The position numbers and the translations under genes were made by a program. From Coriaria nepalensis (Eukaryota > Streptophyta > Magnoliopsida > Cucurbitales > Coriariaceae), in NCBI GenBank assembly GCA_027186245.1, contig CP114485.1:744001-808000 (forward strand): 64,000 bases of DNA. Reading direction: 5' to 3'. Below the pieces are notes generated by a model. The model made no database searches. It was not told where the DNA came from and worked only from the letters and a program-made list of their open reading frames with translations. Below, one piece after another: positions 1 to 9,627 of this stretch. Position 1 is the stretch's first letter. Each line of letters starts with the position of its first letter.

Positions 1-49
1 TTTTTTATTGGACTACTTGTTACAGAATAATTTTTCCTTCTGGTTTCAG

Positions 50-560
50 GTTTGCTGCTGCCCTTATTGACAAACCCCTCTGGGTAATGAACGTCGTTCC
101 TATTGATCAACCAAATACTCTACCCATTATTTTCGACCGAGGATTAATCGGAATCTATCATGACTGGTGCGAGCCCTTTAACACTTACCCCAGAACTTAT
201 GATCTACTGCATTCTGGCTATCTATTCGGAAATCTTCTGCAAAGGTATGGTGCCTATATTTGATTCATCCACACATTCTAAATTGAGATTTTTATTTATA
301 ATTTATGACGTGCTTTGGTAGTCATCTATTATTAATAACCTGTTAAGTTGGGTATCTTATTAAGATGCGATATCATTGATGTTGTTCTGGAGATGGATCG
401 TATACTGAGGCCAGGGGGGTACATTTTGGTTCGAGATACCATGGAAATTATGAACAAGCTTGGTCCAATCTTACGCTCACTTGATTGGTCCATTACCCTT
501 TATCAAGATCAGTTTCTGGTTGGCAAAAAGAGCTTCTGGCGTCCAACAGAAATGATTTAA
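50..560 (+). CDS. PMT-type putative methyltransferase, C-terminal end (partial)
   Basis: These are the last two exons (50-244 and 365-560) of a plant PMT/DUF248 putative S-adenosylmethionine-dependent methyltransferase. The family is made of Golgi type II membrane proteins linked to cell-wall polysaccharide (pectin) methylation. The first exon encodes the typical run [20 protein letters not shown], then [20 protein letters not shown]. The second starts with [20 protein letters not shown] and ends in [11 protein letters not shown] and a TAA stop. The 244/365 junction keeps the frame (CAA AG|A TGC). The 5' part lies outside the window, so the N-terminal anchor and most of the catalytic domain cannot be judged. 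The tail looks closest to Arabidopsis PMT22/PMT23, and the neighbouring genes support that. No lesion is visible in the part present. Confidence 0.88.
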
Positions 561-774
561 AGAAATATTTTCTTATGAATGGAGCAGCTGGCCGACTTTA
601 CCAAATTACCGAGTATATTTTTTTTACTTCTACATTTTTACTATTCTATGTAAATAATAAGAATAATATAGGACAAAGAAACCTTTGTTTTTTTTAAATG
701 TTTTCCAGATTTCACCAACAGGCAATGTATGCACTTATAATTCATTACATTATTGCAAGATTTTGGTTTTTCCC
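561..774. other. 3' flank of the methyltransferase gene
   Basis: This AT-rich stretch with T-runs probably contains the 3' UTR of the methyltransferase gene. I see no coding signal in it before the RNA-binding-protein relic. Confidence 0.5.
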
Positions 775-976
775 CTTTGATCCTGGCCGTTCATTCCTTA
801 TGGACTTCTCGTTGCTGAAGGGGACAATTCGAAACCTCTAGACGACTAGACCTTCCGGTCTTAGGGTCGTTGATGATCTTTCGATTCGAGAAGATCGCCG
901 TAAGCAGAGACTGGTCGTCGGTGGTCGAGGCTAGACCTCCGACGAAGCATCGGTACTCAACGTCGGCAGAACCCAT
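775..976 (-). pseudogene. Glycine-rich RNA-binding protein relic (RRM fragment)
   Basis: Read on the minus strand from 976, the start MGSADVEYRCFVGGLA is the hallmark N-terminus of plant GRP7/GRP8-type RNA-binding proteins, with the RNP2 motif CFVGGLA. The similarity runs on through DDQSL, then KIINDPKTGRS. About six residues normally found between the RNP2 helix and KIIND are missing. A small insertion after TGRSS shifts the frame, so RNP1 (normally RGFGFVTF) is only recoverable out of frame around 795-840. No glycine-rich tail and no second exon follow. I read this as a truncated, frame-broken relic between the methyltransferase and REC8 genes. It could still be transcribed. Confidence 0.75.
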
Positions 977-1456
977 AGTAAAACCCTTGAAATGGATAGA
1001 AGTCGAATATACAAAACGAATTTATCAATGGGAAAAACTGCGAATATACATTAATTATTCAAAATTACATCGATTTAGTATTTATTACAGTACTGTTCGT
1101 TGTGGGCCCCTCATCTAGTATATATAGTATGAAGATTATAACGATTGCTCGTTTTATTGCCTCTGTTTCTTCGGCCACAACAGTGCGTTTGTAGCACGTA
1201 ATACGTGTGTTTGTAAGCTCGTTATTTATTTTTTATTTTTTTGGTTCGTCTTATTCGCTCTTACGTGGAGCTTGCGAGTGTGGTGGCACTTTGTAATGGC
1301 GGGTATAGTTTGTAACAGAATCAAAATTCACACGAGCTCTGCTTCTCCATTCTAAAACTTCTTTTTCGTTTCTTCTTCTTCTTCAACTTCTTCTTTCATC
1401 ACCATTATATTCGTTTGCTTCTTTCTCACATTTGTCTTGAGTTCAGATACAGCCAA
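977..1456. promoter_or_regulatory. REC8 upstream region
   Basis: This is the upstream and presumed 5' UTR sequence of REC8, with a pyrimidine-rich stretch (CTTCTTCTTC type) at about 1350-1440, as is common in plant 5' UTRs. A TATA-like run lies near 1119-1128. No other element is convincing. Confidence 0.4.
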
Positions 1457-4400
1457 ATGTTCTACTCACGCCAGCTTCTTGCTCGTAAAGCCCCTCTCGG
1501 TCAAATATGGTAACCGGATTTCTATTGAACAATGATTTAAGTATTTTGAATCGATGAGAAGTAATTTCATACTAGTTTTTATGATCTACTCTGTTTTTGA
1601 AGATTTCAAAGCTGTAACGACGATAACCTATTGATTTTGTTCTGTTTTTCACTCTCTGTTCCGCTGATAAGGATGGCCGCGACGACGCACGCGAAGATCA
1701 ACAGGAGGAAGCTCAGTAAGCTCAACATAATCAAAATCTGGTACTAAAAACGATTTTCCGTAGAGTTTTTTAATACTTTCTTGGATTTCTATACATTCAG
1801 TCTGATTTCACACAGAGATCCGAATTTTTCAGTGAAGAAATTTTGAATCCTCCAGTTCCTATGGCTCTCAGACTCTCTGGAATCCTCATGGGTAGCTCAT
1901 CCTCAATCTCTCCATATTTTCAAAAAATTTAATCCCCCGCTCTTAGATTCAGTAACAGAGTACATTCTTCACTCCATTGTTCTCAGGGGGCGTCGTAATT
2001 GTGTTCGAACGCAAAGTTAAACTCCTATACGGTATTTTTTATTTGTTTCTATATTCATATGTAATTTCCGTTTCATATATATATATATATATATATATTC
2101 ATATATTCAGAGTTCTATCCTCGTTTCCGATGTATCTCATTTTGATTCCGTTTTTTTAAACAGAGGATGTGACCCGTTTTCTGGTAATCTCTTCAACCAT
2201 TAAATTTTCAAATCGTTTTGTTTTTGTTATTAGAGTTGTTAGCTCATTTCTTAAGTTTTTTCTTCGAAACTGATGGTCTCAGATTGAAATAAATAAAGCC
2301 TTTGAGGTAAAAGCAGCTCCAGACCCTACCGTCCTCCCAAAAGGAAAATCTCAAGCCAGGCCAGTCTCTCTCCTCATCTTCTTATGAATTGGTTTTAGCT
2401 TATTTCAGCGAAATACTGAGATTCTTTGAGATGCAGCATTTATTGAACTCTTAAGACTGCGCATTATAGAGTAGTGTAATTTCTCAGCTATCCTTCCATA
2501 ACTGTGAAAACAGGGGATGCCTGTTTACTGTAATAAATTTGGGTGCGAGTACAAACGTCATTCTAACTGGACTCCATTATTTTTTTTCCGGTGGTCTTTG
2601 CAAATGTTCATGTTTCCAGGAAGATGGCTGTGACTCTGCCCGATATTGAAGATAACGATATTGGAGATATGGAGCAGTCCTTGAATTATTTCAACGCCAA
2701 CAATGTCCAGCAAACCGCCTATTTCGCAGTGGTAAGCTATTGTAAAAACCATCTTATTAACAAATGACCAAAAACTCCTCGACGGTCCTTGAAGATCACG
2801 ATACCGTTTGATGAAGGACCGTTCGTTAATGGTATTATGGTAGCATTCTAGTTGAAATAAATAAAATAATGAGAGACTAACCCAAAACTATCATAGTTAA
2901 GTGCTTGAATTATTCCAACGCCAAAAATGTCATGGCCATGGGGTTTCAACAAAGCGCCTATTTCGCAATGGTAAGCTATTGTAAAGATCATCTTATCGCC
3001 AAATGACCAAAAACTCCTCGAGGGTCCATGTTATCGAAATAATGAATGACAAACACCAAATTAACATAGGTAACTTATTTCTAACCGTTTAAGCTTTTAT
3101 TATGGGCGTATGAATATTTAACCTTTTTCCCCCCAAGAGAAGGAAGAATGATTTCACCCTTTTACCCATCTTTTTCCTATTTTGTTAGACATGTGTGATA
3201 TTACACATTAATGCTTGGTAAACTCATCTGCTGTCTGAGCTTGTCTTCCATTGCATCTAATCCATATCTTACCTCTCTATCTTTTTAGGATCTTGATAGC
3301 GTGGATGTGGATGAGCTTTTTAAGAATGAAAATGCCAGGGAAGGCGATTCATCTAGAAACCTGCATCAAGGTTTTCTTATATACTCTAAAACTCCCAGTT
3401 ACCAGGTTCAGGATTAATATGAACCAATGGACTAATATACAATTTAATTTTCCCTTTGTCTTAATTATGAATTTCTCACTCAGCTGATCCAGAAGACATT
3501 ACATTATCTGAACCTTTTGGTACGTATCGAGCGAGTGCAGATATGTACAGTGAGTTCGAAAGGTAATTTCTCTTGCTCATGCGTTCCAAATTCCGAACTT
3601 TCTGTAATAATGTTGCTTGGTACGCTCTCTTTTGGATGACATTAGTTATAATAGAAAGTAACCATACGTCTTTATCAACTCATCTCTTTGGACTTGTGGC
3701 AGGTTTGATGATGGAGGAGATCGTGAAGAAACGCATGTTAATTTTACTTCAGGAGATCATACCCATATTCCAGCAACTCTTATACCTTCCCCACCTCGTC
3801 AAGAAGAGCCTCAAGGAGGTCAAAGTAATTATCATTCCAGAAACTCTTAAAACTCTTATATCATATGGATCCTTGATTTATTATATGTGCTTATTATTTT
3901 ACATTTTACCTTTTCCATATACATACAAGGTTGCTTGCGATAAAGAATCCTAAATTATTTGTATTTTTCCTTCTTTTTTTCTTACATTTTTCCTTTGGCT
4001 AACGAAGATGTAGTTTGTATTTGTATCAATTATTTATCTTGAACCATAACTGTCGACGTTGAATGTATGCCAATACTCAGGCCATCATGCACGTGTTGAC
4101 ATGCAAGACCACCAGATCAATCAGACATCTAATGAATTCAACGAGACCAGACAGGTATCAATTTGGTTCCACGTTTCGTATAAAACCTCAATATGAAGAA
4201 TACAACAATCGAAGAAATGCAAGCTTTGCCAATAATGAAGCATTATTGATGAAGCAGGGTACCGAAAGACAGGTTGCGGCAGTAAAAAGGAAGACTAAAT
4301 GCAAGACTAAAAGAGAACCAGCGTATGTCATGGACGACGAACAGACCATCATTCCTGGCCACACATATCAATCTTGGCTTCAAGATACTTCAGATATCGT

Positions 4401-6291
4401 CTCTAGAAGAAAAAGGACGAGAAAGGTCATTCCTGATTACTGATACAGCTACCCAGCTTCTATAACCGCATATATCATTATATTCCAACAAGATAACTGT
4501 ACAAAGACTACTGTAATATAAGACTTTCCTGTTTGCGGTGCAGCGTACAAATTTGATGGCTACTGTGAAGATAGCTACCCTCATGGACATACCTCCTGTT
4601 GTACTAAACGAGGGCTTATTTACAAATGGAACTAGAGAAATATATTATCCTCCTCCTCTGCTTCGGTTGTGGATGAAAAGTATCCAACCTGCCCATGATT
4701 CACCTTCAGGTCAGTGTTTCTTTATTTTGCCTTTGTATTTCCTGTTTAGAAAAAAAGGTCAGACTGGGGAAAGGAAATAAAAACATTGCTATATGTGCAG
4801 CGAGGGCTTACCAACCCTTACCCCCGGAGCCATCATTTTCATCACCGCCACGAAAGGTACTATATCCAGATCTTGTGTTCTACAAGTTTCTTCTGAGATC
4901 TCTAAAGAAAATTAACAACAATTTTATCTGATAAATGATTAATATTTGAATATGAAGTTTTTTGAAGATCATCCCAGTGGAGTTGGCTCTCAGCCATTGG
5001 CAGCGTCTATAGAGAAGCCACGAGAAAATTTTGTCAGCAACGAAATTCCAACTGAAATACTCGCAGATGAACTAATAAGAGGAATCAATGTGGGGATAGC
5101 TGACACCAATCCTATGGTCACACCTGGAAATTCTGGTCTGCTTGATTTTTCCTATTTATTTATTTTTTCCCCCTGAGTTCAAACATCTCATGTAGTGGTT
5201 AAAAGTGATAAATGTAAACGATAATTTTGTTAACATAAAGTTACAGGAGATGGAGTTATATCCCCAAGCTCTGGGTCAGAACCTGCATTTCCTTCAAAGT
5301 TTACTAAACCCAATTTCGAACGGTTAGTAGGATACATAACGCTCACCAAATTATTTCATTTTCTCACAAACTACTGGAGCCTAAGATGATAGTATTATAA
5401 GTAGTTTCTTGACGACTGATGTGACCATTTCAATTATATAGTTTGTGATAGAAGTACTAAATTTTCAATAGATTCATCAAGAAAAGACCTTCTTCATCTA
5501 GAAACAGTAGTGGTGGCCCTGTTGTCCTTGAAACTGTGCCCGAGGAGACCGCATGGCAGCACTCTGATCCAAATTTCAAGTTATCAAAGCTGCCCGAGAA
5601 TGGCCTAATACCTGATCAAGGTACATAACTTTTCCAATCCATTTCACCTTCCAACTAACTTTAGTTTCCAATTCTTCATTGCCTTGGGGCTGTACTCGTA
5701 ATGTATAGCTACAACATGTTGATTTCACAGAACTATTGGTAGAAACCGGCCCTACACAAACCCAGCAACCAGTGACTAATACCGCTTTTGACGAGATAAC
5801 TGGTTTCATCCAAATGTAATCTTATACCTCTGTTCACTCCTTTATCCAATTTTTTCTTATGTTCATTTCAATAGTTTGGCATTTCTTGTGAATCCCTGCA
5901 GGCAGTTGAAAGCACACTTTGATGCACCAGAAGCCCCAAAAGTTGAATCACTGAATGACTTGGCTGCCGGAATGAGCCGAAAAGCAGCAGCTCAATTCTT
6001 CTATCGAACTTGCGGTATTATAATTCTTTTATACCGCATTCCAAGTTTCCCAAGTCAATATAGGTCGAAAGTTTTTATTAAGAAATGTTTTATATTAATA
6101 GAAACCTTTTGGATTTGAGTTGTCCTCTGTTACCAATTCTCTTTACGAATAAGAAACACTATGAAATCGGTTTTTTTTGTTTTTTTTCATTTTCTTTTTC
6201 TTGAACAGTTCTTGCAACTCGTGACGTTTTAAGAGTTGATCAGAAGGTCCCATACGGAGATATTCTCATCTCTAGAGGACCAGAAATGTGA
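1457..6291 (+). CDS. SYN1: REC8/SYN1 meiotic cohesin kleisin subunit
   Basis: This encodes the meiosis-specific kleisin of cohesin, which bridges SMC1-SMC3, holds sister chromatids together and is cut by separase. The 20 exons are 1457-1509, 1672-1740, 1833-1891, 1987-2031, 2164-2183, 2283-2359, 2620-2731, 3289-3370, 3484-3562, 3703-3824, 4081-4154, 4258-4425, 4544-4709, 4801-4856, 4958-5135, 5247-5322, 5472-5620, 5731-5815, 5902-6014 and 6209-6291, giving 621 aa; I recall about 627 for Arabidopsis SYN1. The N-terminal Rad21/Rec8 domain starts MFYSRQLLARKAPLGQIW and continues MALRLSGILMGGVVIVFERK. The middle has TIIPGHTYQSWLQDTSD. The C-terminal winged helix has VESLNDLAAGMSRKAAAQFF and ends YGDILISRGPEM. 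Intron 2360-2619 uses a GC donor. A near copy of exon 7 lies at 2902-2970 and may be spliced in phase, giving 644 aa. Exon 10 could instead end at 3818. Family assignment is very secure; exons 7, 7b and 10-12 are the least certain. Confidence 0.93.
2681..3026 (+). repeat. Tandem duplication of a REC8 exon end plus intron start
   Basis: Copy 1 (about 2681-2790) covers the end of exon 7, its donor GTAAGC and the next ~60 bases of intron. Copy 2 (about 2905-3026) repeats all of this with scattered substitutions, including the shared intronic stretch AAATGACCAAAAACTCCTCG. Copy 2 is preceded by an AG at 2900-2901. The 69 bases 2902-2970 are open in the REC8 phase and end at an intact GTAAGC. The encoded residues include MGFQQSAYFAM, against NVQQTAYFAV in copy 1. 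Confidence 0.85.
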
Positions 6292-7434
6292 TGAAAAATA
6301 AGGTATGCATCTCAAGTTTATTTAGTACCAAAGACACTGCACCACCCCCTTTTTAAATTTCTTCGCCCCCCCCCCCCCCCCCTCCGCGTTTCTTGCGCGA
6401 CTGCTGCTACGTACGACCAATAGTCTACTGCACTTTAGTATATTAAGGTCTTGAGAGAATTATATGGTTAATCGGAATCAACATTTTTATTTGTTTACAT
6501 TACAATTTTGTCTTTTGAATAGTGTCACGGATCTTTATCCACTACAATATTTCTCCTACATTCGATGGGTCCCACAGACTCGCGCATTCTGTACATATAT
6601 GGAATGCAGGTCATAGTTTATAGCAGTTACAATCTATTCATGGGTTCAGTGGAAAATTTGGTGGAAAATTTGGTCGTAACTCCATCACTTAATGAACAAC
6701 TCATTCTTAGGGGCAAGCACATGCTTATCTATAATTCTTTAGTGTTCTTCCTTTTAGGCCATTGGATTTGGTACCAATGGTGGCGTGGCCAATGAAAACA
6801 AAAAAAAGGAAAGTAAAAAATTACACGAAATGTTTGCGTGATAACACTCAACAAGAAAGAAAGTCCCTTATATCCGGATACAACAAAAAATTTTATGTGA
6901 CCAAGTTACCTTTTTATCCACAAATTTATTGTATGCTAATTTAAGTGATTTTAAGGGTTATTTGTTATTACCCTCTTGCTTGACAAGCTGGACATTAGCA
7001 AATTAACCTATAGTTTCTTCTTGATTTAAGAATAGACTCAGAATTTTGTTCTTAATCAGGATAGATTTTGATTCTATTGATTGATCATCTTGCTGATGAT
7101 TGTAGTTTTACTTAATTATGCATTATAATTCTGTTATGAAACCGTAGTTTATTTCTTCATGGGGATAAATTTTGATTAAACCATTATTTTTCATTCTCAT
7201 TAGTCCTTAACACCCAGAAATCAAATCAAAGGAGCCCCACAGTAACAGTTTATCCAACATTTCACTTAACCAAAGTTATTATTTGGCCAAAAAAAAAAGT
7301 TATTACAGCACTACTTTATTTAATTACAGCTTCTATTTAAACCACCATCACAGACTCTCCCACACATCCTTTTCCTTGGTTTCCTACTCAAAACTCTCTC
7401 CGTCTCTCTCCGCCTCTCTCTCACTCTCCCATTC
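6292..7434. other. Intergenic region between REC8 and the glutaredoxin-like gene
   Basis: The left part is the REC8 3' flank, with a run of about 17 C at 6366-6382. A 12-14 bp tandem duplication (GGTGGAAAATTT) lies near 6656-6680. The right end carries a TATA-like TATTTAAACC at about 7334 and a CT-rich 5' leader (7390-7432) just before the next start codon. I see no gene here. Confidence 0.5.
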
Positions 7435-8154
7435 ATGTGGGCGCCATGGCTGAGATCATCAAGCAGGCCAGCTCAACCTCCATCAAAACAACGGAGTCGC
7501 ACTTTCTCTTGTTCATCCTTCAAAGACATTCAATACATTTGCCAAGAAGAACCCGAATATAGATTCGACTCCACTCCCAACACTCCCAGAAGTCCCTCCA
7601 TTTTCCACCGGGCCCGGGTCTCCGCCTCCGTCCTCCGCGCGTGGGCCCGCCTCGCACAATTCACACTATTCGACGGCGCTGACAACCGCATCCTGCTCTA
7701 CTACACTAGCCTCCGCGTTGTGCAAAAAACCTTCGAGGACTGCAGAACCGTTCGATCCATTCTCCGTGGATTTCGCGTCTCGATCGACGAACGAGATTTG
7801 TCGATGGACTCTCGGTTCCTGGACGAGCTGCAGGAGATTCTGGGCCGTAAGGATCTGACCCCACCTTGTGTTTTCATCGGCGGGAGGTACATCGGAGGAG
7901 CTGAGGAAATCAGACAGCTCCACGAGTGTGGGGAGCTGAAGAGACTAATCGAACGGCTTCCTAAGGTGGAGTCTATCACGTGCGGTAAATGTGCAGGGCA
8001 CGGATTCGTTCTCTGCGAACAATGTGATGGAAGCCACAAGATCTACATCGAGAACTGTGGGTTCAAGATCTGTACGGATTGCAACATCAACGGAATCGTT
8101 CGATGCTCTACTTGTTCTTCCGTACGCCTGCGCAGCACCATATCGCAGCACTGA
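7435..8154 (+). CDS. Glutaredoxin-domain / C4 zinc-finger protein
   Basis: This is a single-exon gene of 239 aa. It belongs to the plant family in which a glutaredoxin fold is followed by a cysteine-rich DnaJ-like zinc-binding tail (At5g39865/At3g28850 type). The glutaredoxin part starts near residue 80 with ILLYYTSLRVVQKTFEDC and continues through VSIDERDLSMDSRFLDEL, TPPCVFIGGRYIGGAEEI and LHECGELKRLIE. The position of the usual CxxC/S redox site holds TSLR, which is common in this family, so classical dithiol chemistry is unlikely. The tail has four CxxC pairs (CGKC, CEQC, CTDC, CSTC). The protein continues about nine residues past the last pair. The N-terminus is basic and serine-rich. Cellular role unknown; family assignment secure. 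Confidence 0.9.
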   Translation: MWAPWLRSSSRPAQPPSKQRSRTFSCSSFKDIQYICQEEPEYRFDSTPNTPRSPSIFHRARVSASVLRAWARLAQFTLFDGADNRILLYYTSLRVVQKTFEDCRTVRSILRGFRVSIDERDLSMDSRFLDELQEILGRKDLTPPCVFIGGRYIGGAEEIRQLHECGELKRLIERLPKVESITCGKCAGHGFVLCEQCDGSHKIYIENCGFKICTDCNINGIVRCSTCSSVRLRSTISQH

Positions 8155-9627
8155 TAGCCTAATGGATAACATTAGGATCAATTAGATTGGGTGCTATATG
8201 TAACTGTTAGTGGGTATTATTTGGTAAAAAAAAAAAAAAAAAAAGATGAAGTTAGTGGTATTATGTTTTATTTGTAACTGCAAACTGCCACATTTCGTCA
8301 CATGCTTCCCATTTTATCCGATTTTTGTTTTCTTGGAAACTTGTTAATTTTATCGCATTAGAGTCTAGTAGATAAAATCCATATGGGCTCTTGGGCCGAA
8401 GAAGGCAACTTATTTAATACAATAATAGGCCGGCCCAATGTCACAAAGTCAGGCCTCATCCAGAGATTCTTTCGAGGATTATGTTTGAAGGAGAATCTTT
8501 CGGATATAACCGTAACACAATATCCGACAGTGTATCATTTTCGTAGTAAGTTACAAAAATATACACATAATTGTATTGATTATTATATAATATGAATAGA
8601 AGTTAAAATTGGGCAGGCTTTTGACGAAGAAAATGATATGTTTGAAGTTTCACCCCATGAGAATCCAAAATCAACATTATCAACTAACCTCGATTAAGAC
8701 TTAAGATAATTACATCCACGTATTACGTATATATATTATTCAGTCTTGCGCGCGCATGCATGTCTTATGTAAAGATGCACTTAAGACCAAATTGGAATTT
8801 TGATTAATAGAATTAGACTGCTTCTTTGGAAGATGCATATGTGATCGGGAATTATTCTTGTAAATTTCCAAATAAGTATTTTAGTATAGTTATATGAAAT
8901 CGTCGCACTTTACTTTATATTTAAGAAAAATATTGTTAATTTACCTAAAAGAAACTTCATGGAAACAACCCCAATAATAATGATTTAATTAATTAATTAT
9001 TTAATAATAATCATACAATCTAGATGAAAAGGATTAATAGAGACGTAAAATTATGAATTATGAATTATTAAATGCAAAATTTAGGAGAGAGGTTAAGACC
9101 CGGTCCACGGATCTATAAGGCGTTGTTTGGTTCTCTCGTTACTTTCAAGCCGATACCTGGACCTTGACCCTCCAAGAAGCTAAAAATCCAAACACGTTGT
9201 AAGCCCTCATTTGGTGAAGCTGTCGTTTTCATTTGCAGCAGGCTTTTGGATTTAAGACCAAGTCTCCCGACTTCCTTCTCTGTCCAATAAGGTCATACCA
9301 CGTGTCGTAGTATTTATCAACTTCTTGTCTTGATGTTTTCTTACTCTCTCACTGAAATAATCAGTCAAACAGTTTACTTTTCCACAGAGAACTTTGAGTG
9401 TACGCGTTTACGAGAACATGGTTTTTTGATGGCTCTGTTTTTTTCTTAGTGTTTTTTATCTCAAGTTCTTCTGGTCAGTTTCGGTATTCTCTGATTAGTT
9501 TTATTACCTAAGCTTGTTTAATTTGCGTTGAAGCTCCTTGAAGAAAGAAGAAGAAGAAGAAGAAGAAGAAGAAAATCTGTTTCGTTTATGCTGTTTTTGA
9601 TCGGGAAAACAGTTGTTTGTAAGGGGA
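8155..9627. other. Intergenic region, promoter side of the receptor-like pseudokinase
   Basis: A run of A (about 18) follows the glutaredoxin-like gene near 8226-8244. A cluster of TGGGCT/TGGGCC/GGCCCA motifs lies at 8383-8440 without an obvious gene start. A CGCGCATGCATG run lies near 8750, and the stretch 8930-9080 is AT-rich. A GAA repeat (9546-9571) sits in the presumed 5' leader of the next gene. I see no coding region. Confidence 0.5.

Noticed and set aside
4063..4443. 126-codon open frame that looks like a separate gene
   Set aside because: Its C-terminal half is a REC8 exon (TIIPGHTYQSWLQDTSD), and its N-terminal part reads through the preceding exon in the wrong frame and through an intron.
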